NCBI RefSeq assembly: GCF_020026305.1 | Contig: NZ_CP075691.1 | Coordinates: forward strand, 3,534,001 to 3,598,000 | Reading direction: 5' to 3' | Length of the DNA stretch: 64,000 nt | From: Streptomyces sp. 135 | GTDB lineage: Bacteria; Actinomycetota; Actinomycetes; Streptomycetales; Streptomycetaceae | Program-made: the position numbers and the translations under genes | The notes under the pieces: generated by a model | The model's input: only the letters and a program-made list of their open reading frames with translations | Database searches by the model: none | What the model was told of the DNA's origin: nothing | In this document: piece after piece, positions 26,038 to 37,188 of the stretch | How positions within the stretch are numbered: the stretch's first letter is position 1 | How the letters are laid out: each line of letters starts with the position of its first letter

Positions 26038-27012
26038 GTGACCGGGATCAAGACGACCGGCGAGAAGAAGTTGATGCTCTTCTCCGGCCGCGCCCACCCC
26101 GAGTTGGCCGAGGAGGTCGCACACAAGCTGGGTGTCGGCATCGTGCCGACGAAGGCCTTCGATTTCGCCAACGGCGAGATCTACGTCCGCTACCAGGAGT
26201 CGGCGCGTGGCGCCGACTGCTTCTTGATCCAGAGCCACACCGCTCCGATCAACAAGTGGATCATGGAGCAGCTGATCATGATCGACGCGCTGAAGCGCGC
26301 GTCGGCCCGCTCCATCACCGTCATCGTGCCGTTCTACGGTTACGCCCGCCAGGACAAGAAGCACCGCGGGCGTGAACCGATCTCGGCGCGCATGGTCGCC
26401 GACCTGATGAAGACCGCGGGCGCGGACCGCATCCTCACGGTCGACCTGCACACGGACCAGATCCAGGGCTTCTTCGACGGCCCGGTGGACCACCTCTTCG
26501 CGCTGCCGATCCTCGCGGACTACGTGGGCGCGAAGGTCGACCGCACGAAGCTGACCGTCGTCTCCCCCGACGCGGGCCGCGTGCGCGTCGCCGACCGCTG
26601 GTGCGACCGTCTGGGCGCGCCGCTGGCGATCGTCCACAAGCGCCGCGACAAGGACGTCGCGAACCAGGTCACCGTCCACGAGGTCGTCGGTGAGGTGCAG
26701 GGCCGCGTGTGCGTCCTGGTCGACGACATGATCGACACGGGTGGCACGATCTGCGCCGCCGCCGACGCGCTGTTCGCGCACGGCGCGGAGGACGTCATCG
26801 TGACGGCGACGCACGGTGTGCTGTCCGGTCCGGCCGCCGACCGCCTGAAGAACTCGAAGGTCAGCGAGTTCGTGTTCACGGACACGCTGCCGACGCCGGG
26901 CGAGCTGGAGCTCGACAAGATCACGGTGCTGTCGATCGCGCCGACGATCGCGAACGCGGTGCGCGAGGTCTTCGAGGACGGTTCGGTGACGAGCCTCTTC
27001 GAGGAGCAGTAA
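26038..27012 (+). CDS. prs: Ribose-phosphate pyrophosphokinase (PRPP synthetase)
   Basis: A 324-residue enzyme transferring pyrophosphate from ATP to ribose 5-phosphate, giving PRPP for nucleotide, His and Trp synthesis. Visible sites are FDFANGEIYVRYQES, the flexible catalytic loop FYGYARQDKKHRGREPIS, the metal-binding HTDQIQGFF, and the PRPP loop VLVDDMIDTGGT. Length and motifs fit class I enzymes. GTG 26038 follows GAGGAGA 9-10 bases upstream. It sits between glmU and rplY; a strong hairpin and T-run follow the stop. Confidence 0.97.
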   Translation: MTGIKTTGEKKLMLFSGRAHPELAEEVAHKLGVGIVPTKAFDFANGEIYVRYQESARGADCFLIQSHTAPINKWIMEQLIMIDALKRASARSITVIVPFYGYARQDKKHRGREPISARMVADLMKTAGADRILTVDLHTDQIQGFFDGPVDHLFALPILADYVGAKVDRTKLTVVSPDAGRVRVADRWCDRLGAPLAIVHKRRDKDVANQVTVHEVVGEVQGRVCVLVDDMIDTGGTICAAADALFAHGAEDVIVTATHGVLSGPAADRLKNSKVSEFVFTDTLPTPGELELDKITVLSIAPTIANAVREVFEDGSVTSLFEEQ

Positions 27013-27028
27013 AGATCCTTTTGGGTGT

Positions 27029-27092
27029 GGCCTCCCGGCCGAGTAGACTGCTGAAGTTGCTCGGCGAGGGAGGCCTCACCTTTTTGGTGGGG
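27029..27092 (+). promoter_or_regulatory. prs-rplY spacer: paired hairpins with a T-run, and a possible promoter
   Basis: GGCCTCCC (27029-27036) pairs with GGGAGGCC (27068-27075), and GCCGAG with CTCGGC inside it. A second stem CACC-TTTTT-GGTG (27077-27089) adjoins. The first stem followed by CACCTTTTT resembles an intrinsic terminator for prs. TTGGGT at 27021 and TAGACT at 27043 with a 16-bp spacer could be the rplY promoter, giving a leader of about 120 nt. The structure may be a terminator, an attenuator, or both. Confidence 0.5.
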
Positions 27093-27177
27093 CGGTCCGT
27101 TATCGACGCGCTCTTCGTAGCAGGCCAGTCGTATGGCCGGGTAACCCCATCCGACACCTGTTGTACGAGGAGTGCAC

Positions 27178-27771
27178 ATGTCCGAGGTCAAGATCTCCGC
27201 CGAGGTCCGTACGGAGTTCGGCAAGGGCGCTTCGCGCCGCGTCCGCCGCGAGAACAAGGTTCCCGGCGTCCTCTACGGCCACGGTGCCGACCCGGTCCAC
27301 CTGACCCTGCCGGGCCACGAGCTGCTGCTCGCCCTGCGTACCCCGAACGTCCTGATCTCCCTGGACGTCGACGGCAAGACCCAGCTGGCCATCCCGAAGG
27401 CCGTGCAGCGTGACGCCCTCCGTCAGGGCATCCTGAAGCACGTCGACCTGCTGCTCGTGCGCAGCGGCGAGAAGGTCACGGTCGAGATCCCGGTCCACAC
27501 CGAGGGCGAGCTGGCCCCGGGCAGCAACCTGCTCGAGCACGTGCTGAACACGCTGCCGGTCGAGGCCGAGGCGACGCACATCCCGACCGAGGTCACCGTC
27601 TCCATCGCGGGACTGGACGCCGGTGCGTCCATCCTCGCCAAGGACATCCCGCTGCCCGCCGGCTCCAAGCTGGCGATCGACGAGGACGCGGTCGTCATCC
27701 AGGTCCTGGCCGCGCAGGCCGAGGAGGCCCCGGCCGAGGGTGCCGAGGGCGACGCGTCCGCCGAGGCCTGA
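27178..27771 (+). CDS. rplY: 50S ribosomal protein L25, long (CTC/TL5) form
   Basis: A 197-residue protein. The N-terminal 95 residues are the L25 5S-rRNA-binding barrel (VRTEFGKGASRRVRRENKVPG, PNVLISLDVDG), with the C-terminal CTC/TL5 domain after it (VEIPVHTEGELAPG, TLPVEAEATHIP) and an acidic Ala/Glu tail. ATG 27178 is chosen because GAGGAG lies 6-7 bases before it; an in-frame GTG two codons earlier would bury that site. pth follows after a UUCG hairpin. Confidence 0.95.
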   Translation: MSEVKISAEVRTEFGKGASRRVRRENKVPGVLYGHGADPVHLTLPGHELLLALRTPNVLISLDVDGKTQLAIPKAVQRDALRQGILKHVDLLLVRSGEKVTVEIPVHTEGELAPGSNLLEHVLNTLPVEAEATHIPTEVTVSIAGLDAGASILAKDIPLPAGSKLAIDEDAVVIQVLAAQAEEAPAEGAEGDASAEA

Positions 27772-27793
27772 TCCTCGCGACGCACATCCGGCA

Positions 27794-27829
27794 CGGCAGC
27801 CGCCGCTCCTTCGGGGGCGGCGGCTGCCG
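27794..27829 (+). terminator. rplY terminator hairpin with UUCG loop
   Basis: CGGCAGCCGCCGCTCC and GGGGCGGCGGCTGCCG form a 16-bp RNA stem (one G-U pair) closed by the very stable TTCG tetraloop, 22 bases after the rplY stop. No T-run follows. The pth ribosome site begins about six bases after the stem. Confidence 0.85.
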
Positions 27830-27849
27830 CGTATGAAGGAGACACGCAC

Positions 27850-28446
27850 GTGACGACCGACGCCAACGCCCCCTGGCTGATCGCGGGCCTCGGCAACCCC
27901 GGCCCCGAGTACGCCATGAACCGCCACAACGTGGGTTTCATGGTGGCCGACCTGCTGGCGCAGCGCATGGGCGGCAAGTTCAAGCGGGCCGCGAAGGCGC
28001 AGGCCCAGGTGGTGGAGGGCAGGATCGGGGCGCCGGGTCCGGCGAGCCGCCGGGTGATCCTGGTGAAGCCCATGTCGTACATGAACGTCTCGGGTGGTCC
28101 GGTGACGGCGCTGCGTGACTTCTACAAGGTGCCGACGGAGCACATCGTCGCCGTCCATGACGAGCTGGACATCGACTACGGCACGCTGCGGCTGAAGCTG
28201 GGCGGTGGCGACAACGGCCACAACGGTCTGAAGTCGATGACGAAGGCGATGGGTCCGGACTACCACCGGGTGCGGTTCGGGATCGGGCGGCCGCCGGGGC
28301 GGATGCAGGTCGCGGACTTCGTCCTGAAGGACTTCTCGTCGACGGAGCGCAAGGAGCTGGACTATCTCGTGGACAGGGCGGCCGACGCGGTCGAGGCCCT
28401 GATCATCGAGGGCCTCGACCGCGCCCAGAGCACGTACAACTCCTGA
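27850..28446 (+). CDS. pth: Peptidyl-tRNA hydrolase
   Basis: A 198-residue enzyme that frees tRNA from prematurely released peptidyl-tRNA. Signatures: [19 protein letters not shown] with the catalytic His26, [13 protein letters not shown] with the conserved Asn, and [11 protein letters not shown] with the catalytic Asp, then [12 protein letters not shown]. Start GTG 27850 follows GAAGGAGA. Its place after rplY is the standard actinobacterial order. An interspersed repeat follows the stop. Confidence 0.97.
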   Translation: MTTDANAPWLIAGLGNPGPEYAMNRHNVGFMVADLLAQRMGGKFKRAAKAQAQVVEGRIGAPGPASRRVILVKPMSYMNVSGGPVTALRDFYKVPTEHIVAVHDELDIDYGTLRLKLGGGDNGHNGLKSMTKAMGPDYHRVRFGIGRPPGRMQVADFVLKDFSSTERKELDYLVDRAADAVEALIIEGLDRAQSTYNS

Positions 28447-28459
28447 GGAGCGTCCCGAA

Positions 28460-28486
28460 GGGGCGCGGGGAACTGCGCGACCAGCC
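28460..28486 (+). repeat. Interspersed Streptomyces intergenic repeat, copy 2
   Basis: The 27-bp unit with core CGCGGGGAACTGCGCG, exact reverse complement of the copies at 1959 and 49884. It lies in the 59-bp space between the convergent pth and ppc genes and could act as a terminator for either. Confidence 0.75.
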
Positions 28487-28505
28487 CCCACGCGCCCGCA
28501 GAACG

Positions 28506-31250
<2,745 letters not shown>

Positions 31251-31421
31251 AGGTGCGGCTCCTTGCAGTGTTTGAAGCACGTCTGGGAGGGGTCCCGGTA
31301 AGGATCCGGGGAGATTCAGAGCGGACCGCGCTGTCCGACCGGTTCCAAGGATATGTGTCACTCCGCGGCACGGAAGTTTCGGCCACTTGCCGAGACGCGC
31401 CGCGCTGCCATACTTACGTCG

Positions 31422-31451
31422 CCGTAGGTTACGGAACCGTAGGAAACGGTA
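31422..31451. promoter_or_regulatory. Two tandem palindromic operators before the desaturase gene
   Basis: CCGTAGGTTACGGAA (31422) and CCGTAGGAAACGGTA (31437) are 15-bp direct repeats, each itself palindromic (CCGTA-N3-TACGG and CCGT-N5-ACGG). They also create TACGG-AA-CCGTA across the join. They lie 58-87 bases before the desaturase start. The TetR gene at the end of that operon is the natural candidate to bind here. Confidence 0.6.
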
Positions 31452-31508
31452 CCCGTACCTGTGCACCTTCTCTCCTACCTTGATCCTCGACCCCCAGGGG
31501 ACGTGCCC

Positions 31509-32519
31509 ATGACGACAGCTTCCGATGCGCCCACCGAGACCGATGTGACCGACGACGCTCCCGCCCCGCGGGACGCGTCCTCCACCGAACCGCTTCCCCC
31601 CGCGACGCTGGGTGGTGAGCAGAAGCGGTCCGTCGAACAGCTGACGCTGCTCCTGTTCATCGTCGTCCCCTTCCTCGCCGTGCTGGCGGCGGTACCGCTG
31701 GCGTGGGGGTGGGGGGTGAGCTGGCTGGATCTCGGCCTGCTCGTCTTCATGTACTACCTGGGGTGCCACGGCATCACGATCGGCTTCCACCGCTACTTCA
31801 CCCATGGCTCCTTCAAGGCCAAGCGGCCGCTGCGGATCGCGCTGGCGGTCGCCGGTTCGATGGCCGTGGAGGGCCCGGTGGTGCGCTGGGTGGCCGACCA
31901 CCGCAAGCATCACAAGTTCTCGGACGCGGAGGGTGACCCGCACTCGCCGTGGCGCTTCGGTGAGACGGTCCCGGCCCTGATGAAGGGCCTGTGGTGGGCG
32001 CACATCGGCTGGATGTTCGACGAGGAGCGGACCTCGCAGGAGAAGTACGCGCCGGACCTGGTCAAGGACCCGGTGATCCGCCGGATCTCGCGGCAGTTCC
32101 TGTTCTGGACGATCGTCTCGCTGGCAATTCCGCCGCTGGTGGGCGGTCTGGTGACGATGTCGTGGTGGGGCGCGTTCACGGCGTTCTTCTGGGGCTCGCT
32201 GGTGCGTGTGGCGCTGCTGCACCACGTCACGTGGTCGATCAACTCCATCTGTCACGCGGTCGGCAAGCGCCCCTTCAAGTCCCGTGACCGCTCCGGCAAC
32301 GTGTGGTGGCTCGCGGTGCTGTCGTGCGGCGAGTCCTGGCACAACCTGCACCACGCCGACCCGACGTCCGCGCGGCACGGCGTGATGAAGGGCCAGCTCG
32401 ACTCCTCGGCGCGGATCATCCGCTGGTGCGAGCGGCTCGGCTGGGCGTACGACGTGCGGTGGCCGTCCAAGTCGCGCATCGACTCCCGCCGACAGCCCCA
32501 GGGCGCTGACGCGGCATGA
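31509..32519 (+). CDS. Acyl-CoA/fatty acid desaturase (integral membrane, di-iron)
   Basis: A 336-residue membrane enzyme inserting a double bond into fatty acyl chains. It holds the three His boxes: HRYFTH (His94, His99), HRKHH (His131, 134, 135) and HNLHH (His278, 281, 282), plus four hydrophobic spans ([50 protein letters not shown] and the next). The layout is that of delta-9 acyl-CoA desaturases. ATG 31509 follows AGGGGA. The TetR gene starts inside its stop (ATGA), so the two form an operon that may control itself through the repeats upstream. Confidence 0.93.
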   Translation: MTTASDAPTETDVTDDAPAPRDASSTEPLPPATLGGEQKRSVEQLTLLLFIVVPFLAVLAAVPLAWGWGVSWLDLGLLVFMYYLGCHGITIGFHRYFTHGSFKAKRPLRIALAVAGSMAVEGPVVRWVADHRKHHKFSDAEGDPHSPWRFGETVPALMKGLWWAHIGWMFDEERTSQEKYAPDLVKDPVIRRISRQFLFWTIVSLAIPPLVGGLVTMSWWGAFTAFFWGSLVRVALLHHVTWSINSICHAVGKRPFKSRDRSGNVWWLAVLSCGESWHNLHHADPTSARHGVMKGQLDSSARIIRWCERLGWAYDVRWPSKSRIDSRRQPQGADAA

Positions 32520-33202
32520 TGGACGACGTGGCGACCGACTCCAGCAATTCCAGCCCTGCCGGCAAAGAGAAGCAGCCCCGGCGCACCCGCCGGACCCGGA
32601 TGACGGGTGCCGAGCGCCGGGAGCAGTTGCTGGACATCGGCCGCACGCTCTTCGCCTCGAAGGGCTTCGAGGGCACGTCGGTGGAGGAGATCGCGGCGAA
32701 GGCCGGGGTCTCCAAGCCGGTGGTGTACGAGCACTTCGGCGGCAAGGAGGGTCTGTACGCCGTGGTGGTGGACCGGGAGATGCGTCAGCTCCTGGACATG
32801 GTGACGAGCGCGCTCACCGCCGGGCACCCGCGGGAGCTCCTCGAACAGGCCGCCTTCGCCCTGCTCGACTACATCGAGACGTACACGGACGGCTTCCGCA
32901 TCCTGGTCCGCGACTCGCCCGTGGCGCAGTCCACGGGCACCTTCGCCTCCCTCATCTCCGACATCGCCACGCAGGTGGAGGACATCCTGGGCCAGGAGTT
33001 CAAGGGCCGCGGCTTCGACCAGAAGCTGGCGCCGCTGTACGCGCAGGCGCTGGTCGGCATGGTCGCGCTGACGGGCCAGTGGTGGCTGGACGTCCGCAAG
33101 CCGAAGAAGGCGGAGGTCGCGGCGCACCTCGTGAACCTGGCGTGGCACGGCCTGGACGGCCTGGAGCCGAAGCCGCGGCTGATAGGCCACAGAAAGAGCT
33201 GA
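32516..33202 (+). CDS. TetR-family regulator, likely of the desaturase operon
   Basis: A 228-residue protein. After a basic tail (residues 1-30), the HTH reads [40 protein letters not shown] and [12 protein letters not shown]. The C-terminal ligand domain is all helical. The 4-bp overlap with the desaturase gene and the paired operators before that gene suggest an acyl-CoA or fatty-acid-sensing repressor like DesT-type regulators; that is inference. Start ATG 32516; a second ATG directly follows. Confidence 0.9.
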   Translation: MMDDVATDSSNSSPAGKEKQPRRTRRTRMTGAERREQLLDIGRTLFASKGFEGTSVEEIAAKAGVSKPVVYEHFGGKEGLYAVVVDREMRQLLDMVTSALTAGHPRELLEQAAFALLDYIETYTDGFRILVRDSPVAQSTGTFASLISDIATQVEDILGQEFKGRGFDQKLAPLYAQALVGMVALTGQWWLDVRKPKKAEVAAHLVNLAWHGLDGLEPKPRLIGHRKS

Positions 33203-33229
33203 CGGCTCCGGCGGGCGGGGAGGTCGTGT

Positions 33230-33814
33230 TCAGCTGCGCGTGATCTCCTCGCCGATGGCGAACCCCTTGGCGGGGCCGCTCGCAATGACCGCTTCGGTGC
33301 CGTAGGGCACGCGGTGCGTCTCTCCGTAAGTCGCCTTCTCCGGGTCGGGCAGCGACAGGACGTGGACGGCGCCGTCCTCGTCGAAGTCGTCGACGATCAC
33401 ATAGACGGGGACGCCCGCGGGGGCGTACTCGCGGCGCTTGCGGACCCGGTCCCGCTCGATGTTGCGGCGGCCGGGTGACACGACCTCGATGACCATGGGG
33501 ACTCCGGAGGCGTCGACGCCGAGGTCTTCTTCGTCGGGGACTTCGTCGAGGTCTTCGGGGGCTACGAAGAGGTCGGGAATCCATGCCTTGCGGCGGTGGA
33601 TGACGTTGCCGTCCTGGTAAGGCGCGTGACCACTGCCCCGCAAGTGGCCCTCCAGGGCCCGGCGGAGGCGGTTGATCAGCACCGGATGACGACGGCGACC
33701 GGTAGGCGACACCTCGATGGCTCCCTCGATGATCTCGGCGCGGTAGCCCTCGGGGAGATCCATGGCCTTCCACGCCCGCCACAGAACCTCGTCCAAGTCG
33801 AATGCCCGGTTCAT
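33230..33814 (-). CDS. Uma2-family (DUF820) putative endonuclease
   Basis: A 194-residue protein with the Uma2 PD-(D/E)xK-like fold: YRAEIIEGAIEVSPTGRRRH, KAWIPDLFV (Asp), MVIEVVSPGRRNIERDR (Glu) and KRREYAPAGVPVYVIVDD. The group is very abundant in Streptomyces and cyanobacteria and no biological role is settled. ATG 33814 follows GAGGAGGT. It converges on the TetR gene, 27 bases between stops. A second, distinct member lies at 47849. Confidence 0.85.
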   Translation of the reverse strand: MNRAFDLDEVLWRAWKAMDLPEGYRAEIIEGAIEVSPTGRRRHPVLINRLRRALEGHLRGSGHAPYQDGNVIHRRKAWIPDLFVAPEDLDEVPDEEDLGVDASGVPMVIEVVSPGRRNIERDRVRKRREYAPAGVPVYVIVDDFDEDGAVHVLSLPDPEKATYGETHRVPYGTEAVIASGPAKGFAIGEEITRS

Positions 33815-33886
33815 CGGCAGCACCTCCTCCCTCAGTGTGGACGCGGGTCTCACGAAAGCCCCACGCGATGCCCCGAAAGAGCGACG

Positions 33887-34249
33887 TCAGGCCAGAGGTT
33901 CGAGGAATTCGAGCCGGTTCCCGACCGGGTCCCACGAGTAGAACCGCCGGTGTCCCGGCAGGTTCTCGTCCCACGTCACCTCCGCGCCGAGCGCGGCCAG
34001 CCGGTCCGCGTACGCCTGGATGCCCCGCACCCGCAGCCCCGGGTGCGCCTTCCTGGCAGGCCTGAAGTCCTCCTCGACGCCCAGGTGCAGCTGTACGCCG
34101 CCCGCCGCGAACCAGCAACCCCCGCGCGCCGCGAGGGCAGGCGGCTTGGGCGTCTCCGTCATGCCGAGTACGCCGACGTAGTACGTACGAAGGACCGGTT
34201 CGCTGCCCGGAGGTGCGGCGAGCTGGACGTGGTCGACGGCCACCAGCAT
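33887..34249 (-). CDS. VOC-family (glyoxalase/dioxygenase-like) protein
   Basis: A 120-residue protein with two beta-alpha-beta-beta-beta units: AVDHVQLAAPPGSE, then GVLGMTETPKPPALAARGG, VQLHLGVEEDF, GIQAYADRLAALGAEVTWDE and FYSWDPVGNRLEFLEPL. His7, His56 (in LHLG) and the Glu in RLEFLE occupy the metal-ligand places of the family. Function unassigned. Its ATG shares one base with the stop of the methyltransferase upstream (TGATG), so the two are translated together. Confidence 0.8.
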   Translation of the reverse strand: MLVAVDHVQLAAPPGSEPVLRTYYVGVLGMTETPKPPALAARGGCWFAAGGVQLHLGVEEDFRPARKAHPGLRVRGIQAYADRLAALGAEVTWDENLPGHRRFYSWDPVGNRLEFLEPLA

Positions 34250-35094
34250 CAGCGTCCGCCCCCGGTCCGCGCCACCACGAAGATCCGCCGGAAGGGGAAG
34301 ACCGTGCCCCCGGCACCGGGGGTCGCCGGGTAGGCCTCGCGCAGGAGGGCGCGGTACTCGCCCAGGAAGGCCTCCGTCGCCTCCTCGTCGTCCGCGAGCG
34401 CCGTCAGGACCGGGCGCAGGCCCGTCCCCTTGACCCAGTCCAGGACCGGGTCCTCGCCCTCCAGTACGTGCAGGTACGTCGTCTCCCACGCGTCGACCTC
34501 GCAGCCGAGCCCCGCCAGCCGCTCCAGATACGCCCCGGGCGTCAGCACCGCGTCCGCGTGCCGCAGGCGCCCGCCGAGCCGCCCCCGCCACCGCGCGGAC
34601 GCGCACAGGTCCCGCATCAGCACATGGCTGGGGGCGTCGAAGTTGCCGGGCACCTGGAAGGCGAACGTACCGCCGGGCGTGAGCGCGCGGAGCCAGGCGG
34701 GGAAGGAGTCCGCGTGGCCCGGTAGCCACTGCAGGGCGGCATTGGAGACGATCAGGTCGTACGTTCCCGGGTCCGGCGCCCAGTCGGTGGCGTCGGCGGG
34801 GGCGAAGTCCAGGCGGCCGCCGCCCGGCGTGGGTCCCGCGTACCGCTCGGCTTCGGCCAGCATGTCCGGGGAGTTGTCGAAGCCGGTGACGTGCGCGTCG
34901 GGCCAGCGCCGGGCGAGCAGCCGTATGACGTTGCCGGGCCCGCACCCGAGGTCGGCGACGCGTGGCGGGCGGCCCTCGGGGCGGGGCGGATCGGGGACGC
35001 GGGCCAGCAGGTCGGTGAAGGGCCTGGCGCGGTGGTCGAAGTGGCGCAGGTACTGCGGCGGATCCCAGGTGGCGGCGGTCGCGGCGGCGGACAT
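34249..35094 (-). CDS. tam: Trans-aconitate 2-methyltransferase-like SAM methyltransferase
   Basis: A 281-residue enzyme. The SAM site is VADLGCGPGNVIRLLARRWP, with TGFDNSPDMLAEA and DLIVSNAALQWLPGH after it, the wording of Tam enzymes that methylate trans-aconitate. The C-terminal region (WETTYLHVLEGEDPVLDWVKG, RPVLTAL) agrees. ATG 35094 follows GAGGAGG with 6 bases between. It is divergent from a MarR gene, with a shared 119-bp spacer holding a perfect palindrome. Confidence 0.85.
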   Translation of the reverse strand: MSAAATAATWDPPQYLRHFDHRARPFTDLLARVPDPPRPEGRPPRVADLGCGPGNVIRLLARRWPDAHVTGFDNSPDMLAEAERYAGPTPGGGRLDFAPADATDWAPDPGTYDLIVSNAALQWLPGHADSFPAWLRALTPGGTFAFQVPGNFDAPSHVLMRDLCASARWRGRLGGRLRHADAVLTPGAYLERLAGLGCEVDAWETTYLHVLEGEDPVLDWVKGTGLRPVLTALADDEEATEAFLGEYRALLREAYPATPGAGGTVFPFRRIFVVARTGGGR

Positions 35095-35164
35095 GGAGAG
35101 CCTCCTCATGGACGGCGGCGGCAGGTGTTCACACCCCTCGCCCCGTCATCCTCACCCGCAAGTA

Positions 35165-35178
35165 TCTTGACGTCAAGA
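35165..35178. promoter_or_regulatory. MarR-type operator palindrome TCTTGACGTCAAGA
   Basis: A perfect 14-bp palindrome in the spacer between tam and marR, 36 bases before the MarR start. A degenerate second half-similar site (CTTCACGTCGA) adjoins at 35181-35191. Size, symmetry and place match operators of autoregulating MarR proteins that also control a divergent gene. Confidence 0.65.
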
Positions 35179-35213
35179 GACTTCACGTCGACAGACCCCC
35201 TACACTGATCGTC

Positions 35214-35711
35214 ATGGAGGACGAGGTCGATCGGCTGGTCGCGGCGTGGCGCAGAGAGCGCCCGGACCTCGACGTGGAGCCACTCGAGGTGCTCAGCCGC
35301 GTGAGCAGGCTCGCGCGCCATCTGGACCGGGCCCGCAGACTCGCCTTCTCCGAGCATCAGCTGGAGCCGTGGGAGTTCGACGTCCTCACCTCGCTGCGGC
35401 GCGCGGGCGCGCCCTATCAGCTCTCCCCCGGCCAGCTCCTGACGCAGACCCTCGTGACGTCCGGGACGATGACGAACCGCATCGACCGCCTCGCGAAGAA
35501 GGGCCTCGTCGAGCGCCTGCCCGATCCCAGCGACCGGCGCGGCGTGCTCGTGCGCCTCACCGCCGAGGGCCGGGACCGCGCCGACCAGGCCCTGGCCGGA
35601 CTCCTGGAGCAGGAGCGGGCGATCCTCGGCGAGCTCTCCCGCGCCCAGCGGGGCGAACTGGCCGGCCTGCTACGCCAGTTGACCGCCCCGTTCGACAACA
35701 TCCCCGGTTAG
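35214..35711 (+). CDS. MarR-family transcriptional regulator
   Basis: A 165-residue winged-helix protein: LEPWEFDVLTSLRRAGAPYQ, the recognition segment TLVTSGTMTNRIDRLAKKGL and the wing ERLPDPSDRRGVLVRLTAEG. Helices at both ends serve dimerisation. It probably controls itself and the divergent tam-VOC unit through the palindrome at 35165; no ligand can be inferred. Start ATG 35214. Its last 42 bases overlap the end of the convergent LuxR-type gene. Confidence 0.9.
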   Translation: MEDEVDRLVAAWRRERPDLDVEPLEVLSRVSRLARHLDRARRLAFSEHQLEPWEFDVLTSLRRAGAPYQLSPGQLLTQTLVTSGTMTNRIDRLAKKGLVERLPDPSDRRGVLVRLTAEGRDRADQALAGLLEQERAILGELSRAQRGELAGLLRQLTAPFDNIPG

Positions 35712-36446
35712 GTCGACCGGGCCGACACCGGCCCGGCGGGCGAGTGCGACCGCCGCGAGCGTGGAGTGGACGCCCAGCTTCCCGAGCACGTTCTGCATGT
35801 GCGTACGCACCGTGTGCGGGGAGAGGAAGAGGCGCTCGGCGACGGCCTTCCTGCCCAGGCCCGCCACCATGCAGCGCAGCACCTCGCGCTCGCGCGGGGT
35901 CAGAGACTCCACGAGGCGCTCGGACTCGGTGCGGTGCTTGCGGGCGGCGGTCAGCTCACGCAGGACGCCGGTGAGCAGGGCGGGCGGCAGATGCGTCTCC
36001 TCGCGGAGCACGCCCCGGATGACGGTGAGCAGACGCGAGAGCGAGCAGTCCTTGGCGACCCAGCCGCAGGCGCCGGCCTGGAGCGCGAGGGCCGCGCGGC
36101 GCGGGTCGTCCTTCTCGGCGAGCACCACGGTGCGCACGGCGGGCTGGCCCGTGCGGACGCCCGCGACCAGGGAGATGCCGTCGACGAGCCCCTCGGCGTT
36201 GCCGTCCTGGACGGGGACCGCAGGCCGGCTGCCGTGCAGGGCGCTCGCGGTGGCGCCGAGGTCGGCGTCGACCAGCAGCACGTCATATCTGCGGCCCTCG
36301 GCGACCGCTCGCTCCAGGCAGCGCAGCGCGGCCGGCCCGCTGCCCGCCGCGGACACCTCCACGTCGGGCTCGGCCGCCAGCGCCGCGGCCAGCGACTCGG
36401 CGAAGATGCGATGGTCGTCGACGACCAGGACTCGGATACGAACCAC
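35670..36446 (-). CDS. NarL/LuxR-type response regulator, orphan
   Basis: A 258-residue protein. The receiver domain begins VLVVDDHRIFAESLAAALAA, with the acceptor Asp in YDVLLVDADLG and Lys in GWVAKDCS. The LuxR HTH is LTPREREVLRCMVAGLGRKA, VAERLFLSPHTVRTHMQNVL. The usual Thr/Ser of the switch is Ala (VVLAEKD). Start GTG 36446 with AAGGGGG. No kinase is adjacent. The convergent 42-bp overlap with marR means each gene's end is antisense to the other. Confidence 0.88.
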   Translation of the reverse strand: MVRIRVLVVDDHRIFAESLAAALAAEPDVEVSAAGSGPAALRCLERAVAEGRRYDVLLVDADLGATASALHGSRPAVPVQDGNAEGLVDGISLVAGVRTGQPAVRTVVLAEKDDPRRAALALQAGACGWVAKDCSLSRLLTVIRGVLREETHLPPALLTGVLRELTAARKHRTESERLVESLTPREREVLRCMVAGLGRKAVAERLFLSPHTVRTHMQNVLGKLGVHSTLAAVALARRAGVGPVDLTGDVVERGGQLA

Positions 36447-36718
36447 AGAAACCCCCTTCCCCGCGCTCCCGCAAGGAGCAGGGGATACCCCCGTCGGACA
36501 CGTCGGGGAACGATCCGCGCGGGTACGGCGTCCGGGACAGGGGTCGCCGCGGTCGCACGGCCGCCGCCGCGCGTGCCCGCGCCCACCCCCATGCCGGGCG
36601 TCGTACCCGACTGTCTCGCCCCCTGATCGGCGCCGGCCCCCACCGGCACTGTTCTTCAGAGTAGGGCCGCACGCCGGGAGCGGAAGGTGATTTGCAGAAC
36701 TGATTGTCCGGCGCGTTT

Positions 36719-37174
36719 ATGGTGAGCCGTATGTTTCGCATGGAGACAGGAGTCGACAAAGAGCGGCTGTCCCTGCTTCGTTCGCGGCTCGCCGCGACGA
36801 ACGCGGCGGCCTCCCCTCGGCTCCGCGCGCTGCGGGGCACGGCCGACGACCAGGAACTCCCGCTGGCGCTCTGGGCGTTGGACGCGGCGGGTGATCTCGT
36901 GGCCGGTCTCGCCGGGCACACCTGGGGCCGCTGGCTGCATGTGGACCTCCTCTGGGTCGACGACCGCTGCCGCGGCGCGGGCCTCGGCACCCGGCTGCTC
37001 GCCGAGGCGGAGCGGGTCGCCCGCGAGGAGCGGGGCTGCGTGGCCTCGCGGGTGGAGACGTGGGACTTCCAGGCGCCGGGTTTCTACCGCGGCCAGGGGT
37101 ACGAGCTGGTGTGTGTGATCCCCGACTACCCCGAGGGCGTCAAGGAGTTCACGCTCACCAAGCGGCTGGTCTGA
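36719..37174 (+). CDS. GNAT-family N-acetyltransferase
   Basis: A protein of about 151 residues with LHVDLLWVDDRCRGAGLGTR, where R-G-A-G-L-G binds the acetyl-CoA pyrophosphate, then LLAEAERVAREERGC, ETWDFQAPGFYRGQGYEL and the C-terminal strand KEFTLTKRL. Substrate unknown. Start choice is open between ATG 36719, GTG 36722 and ATG 36731; none has a proper ribosome site and the mRNA could be leaderless. The 272 bases before it (36447-36718) show only a short GCTCC/GGAGC stem near 36466-36480. Confidence 0.8.
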   Translation: MVSRMFRMETGVDKERLSLLRSRLAATNAAASPRLRALRGTADDQELPLALWALDAAGDLVAGLAGHTWGRWLHVDLLWVDDRCRGAGLGTRLLAEAERVAREERGCVASRVETWDFQAPGFYRGQGYELVCVIPDYPEGVKEFTLTKRLV

Positions 37175-37188
37175 GGGCCTGGCCGGGC

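Noticed and set aside
31251..32378. N-terminal extension of ppc by 376 codons
   Set aside because: The extension is antisense to the desaturase gene and Arg/His/Pro-rich. GTG 31250 has a ribosome site and matches the family start.
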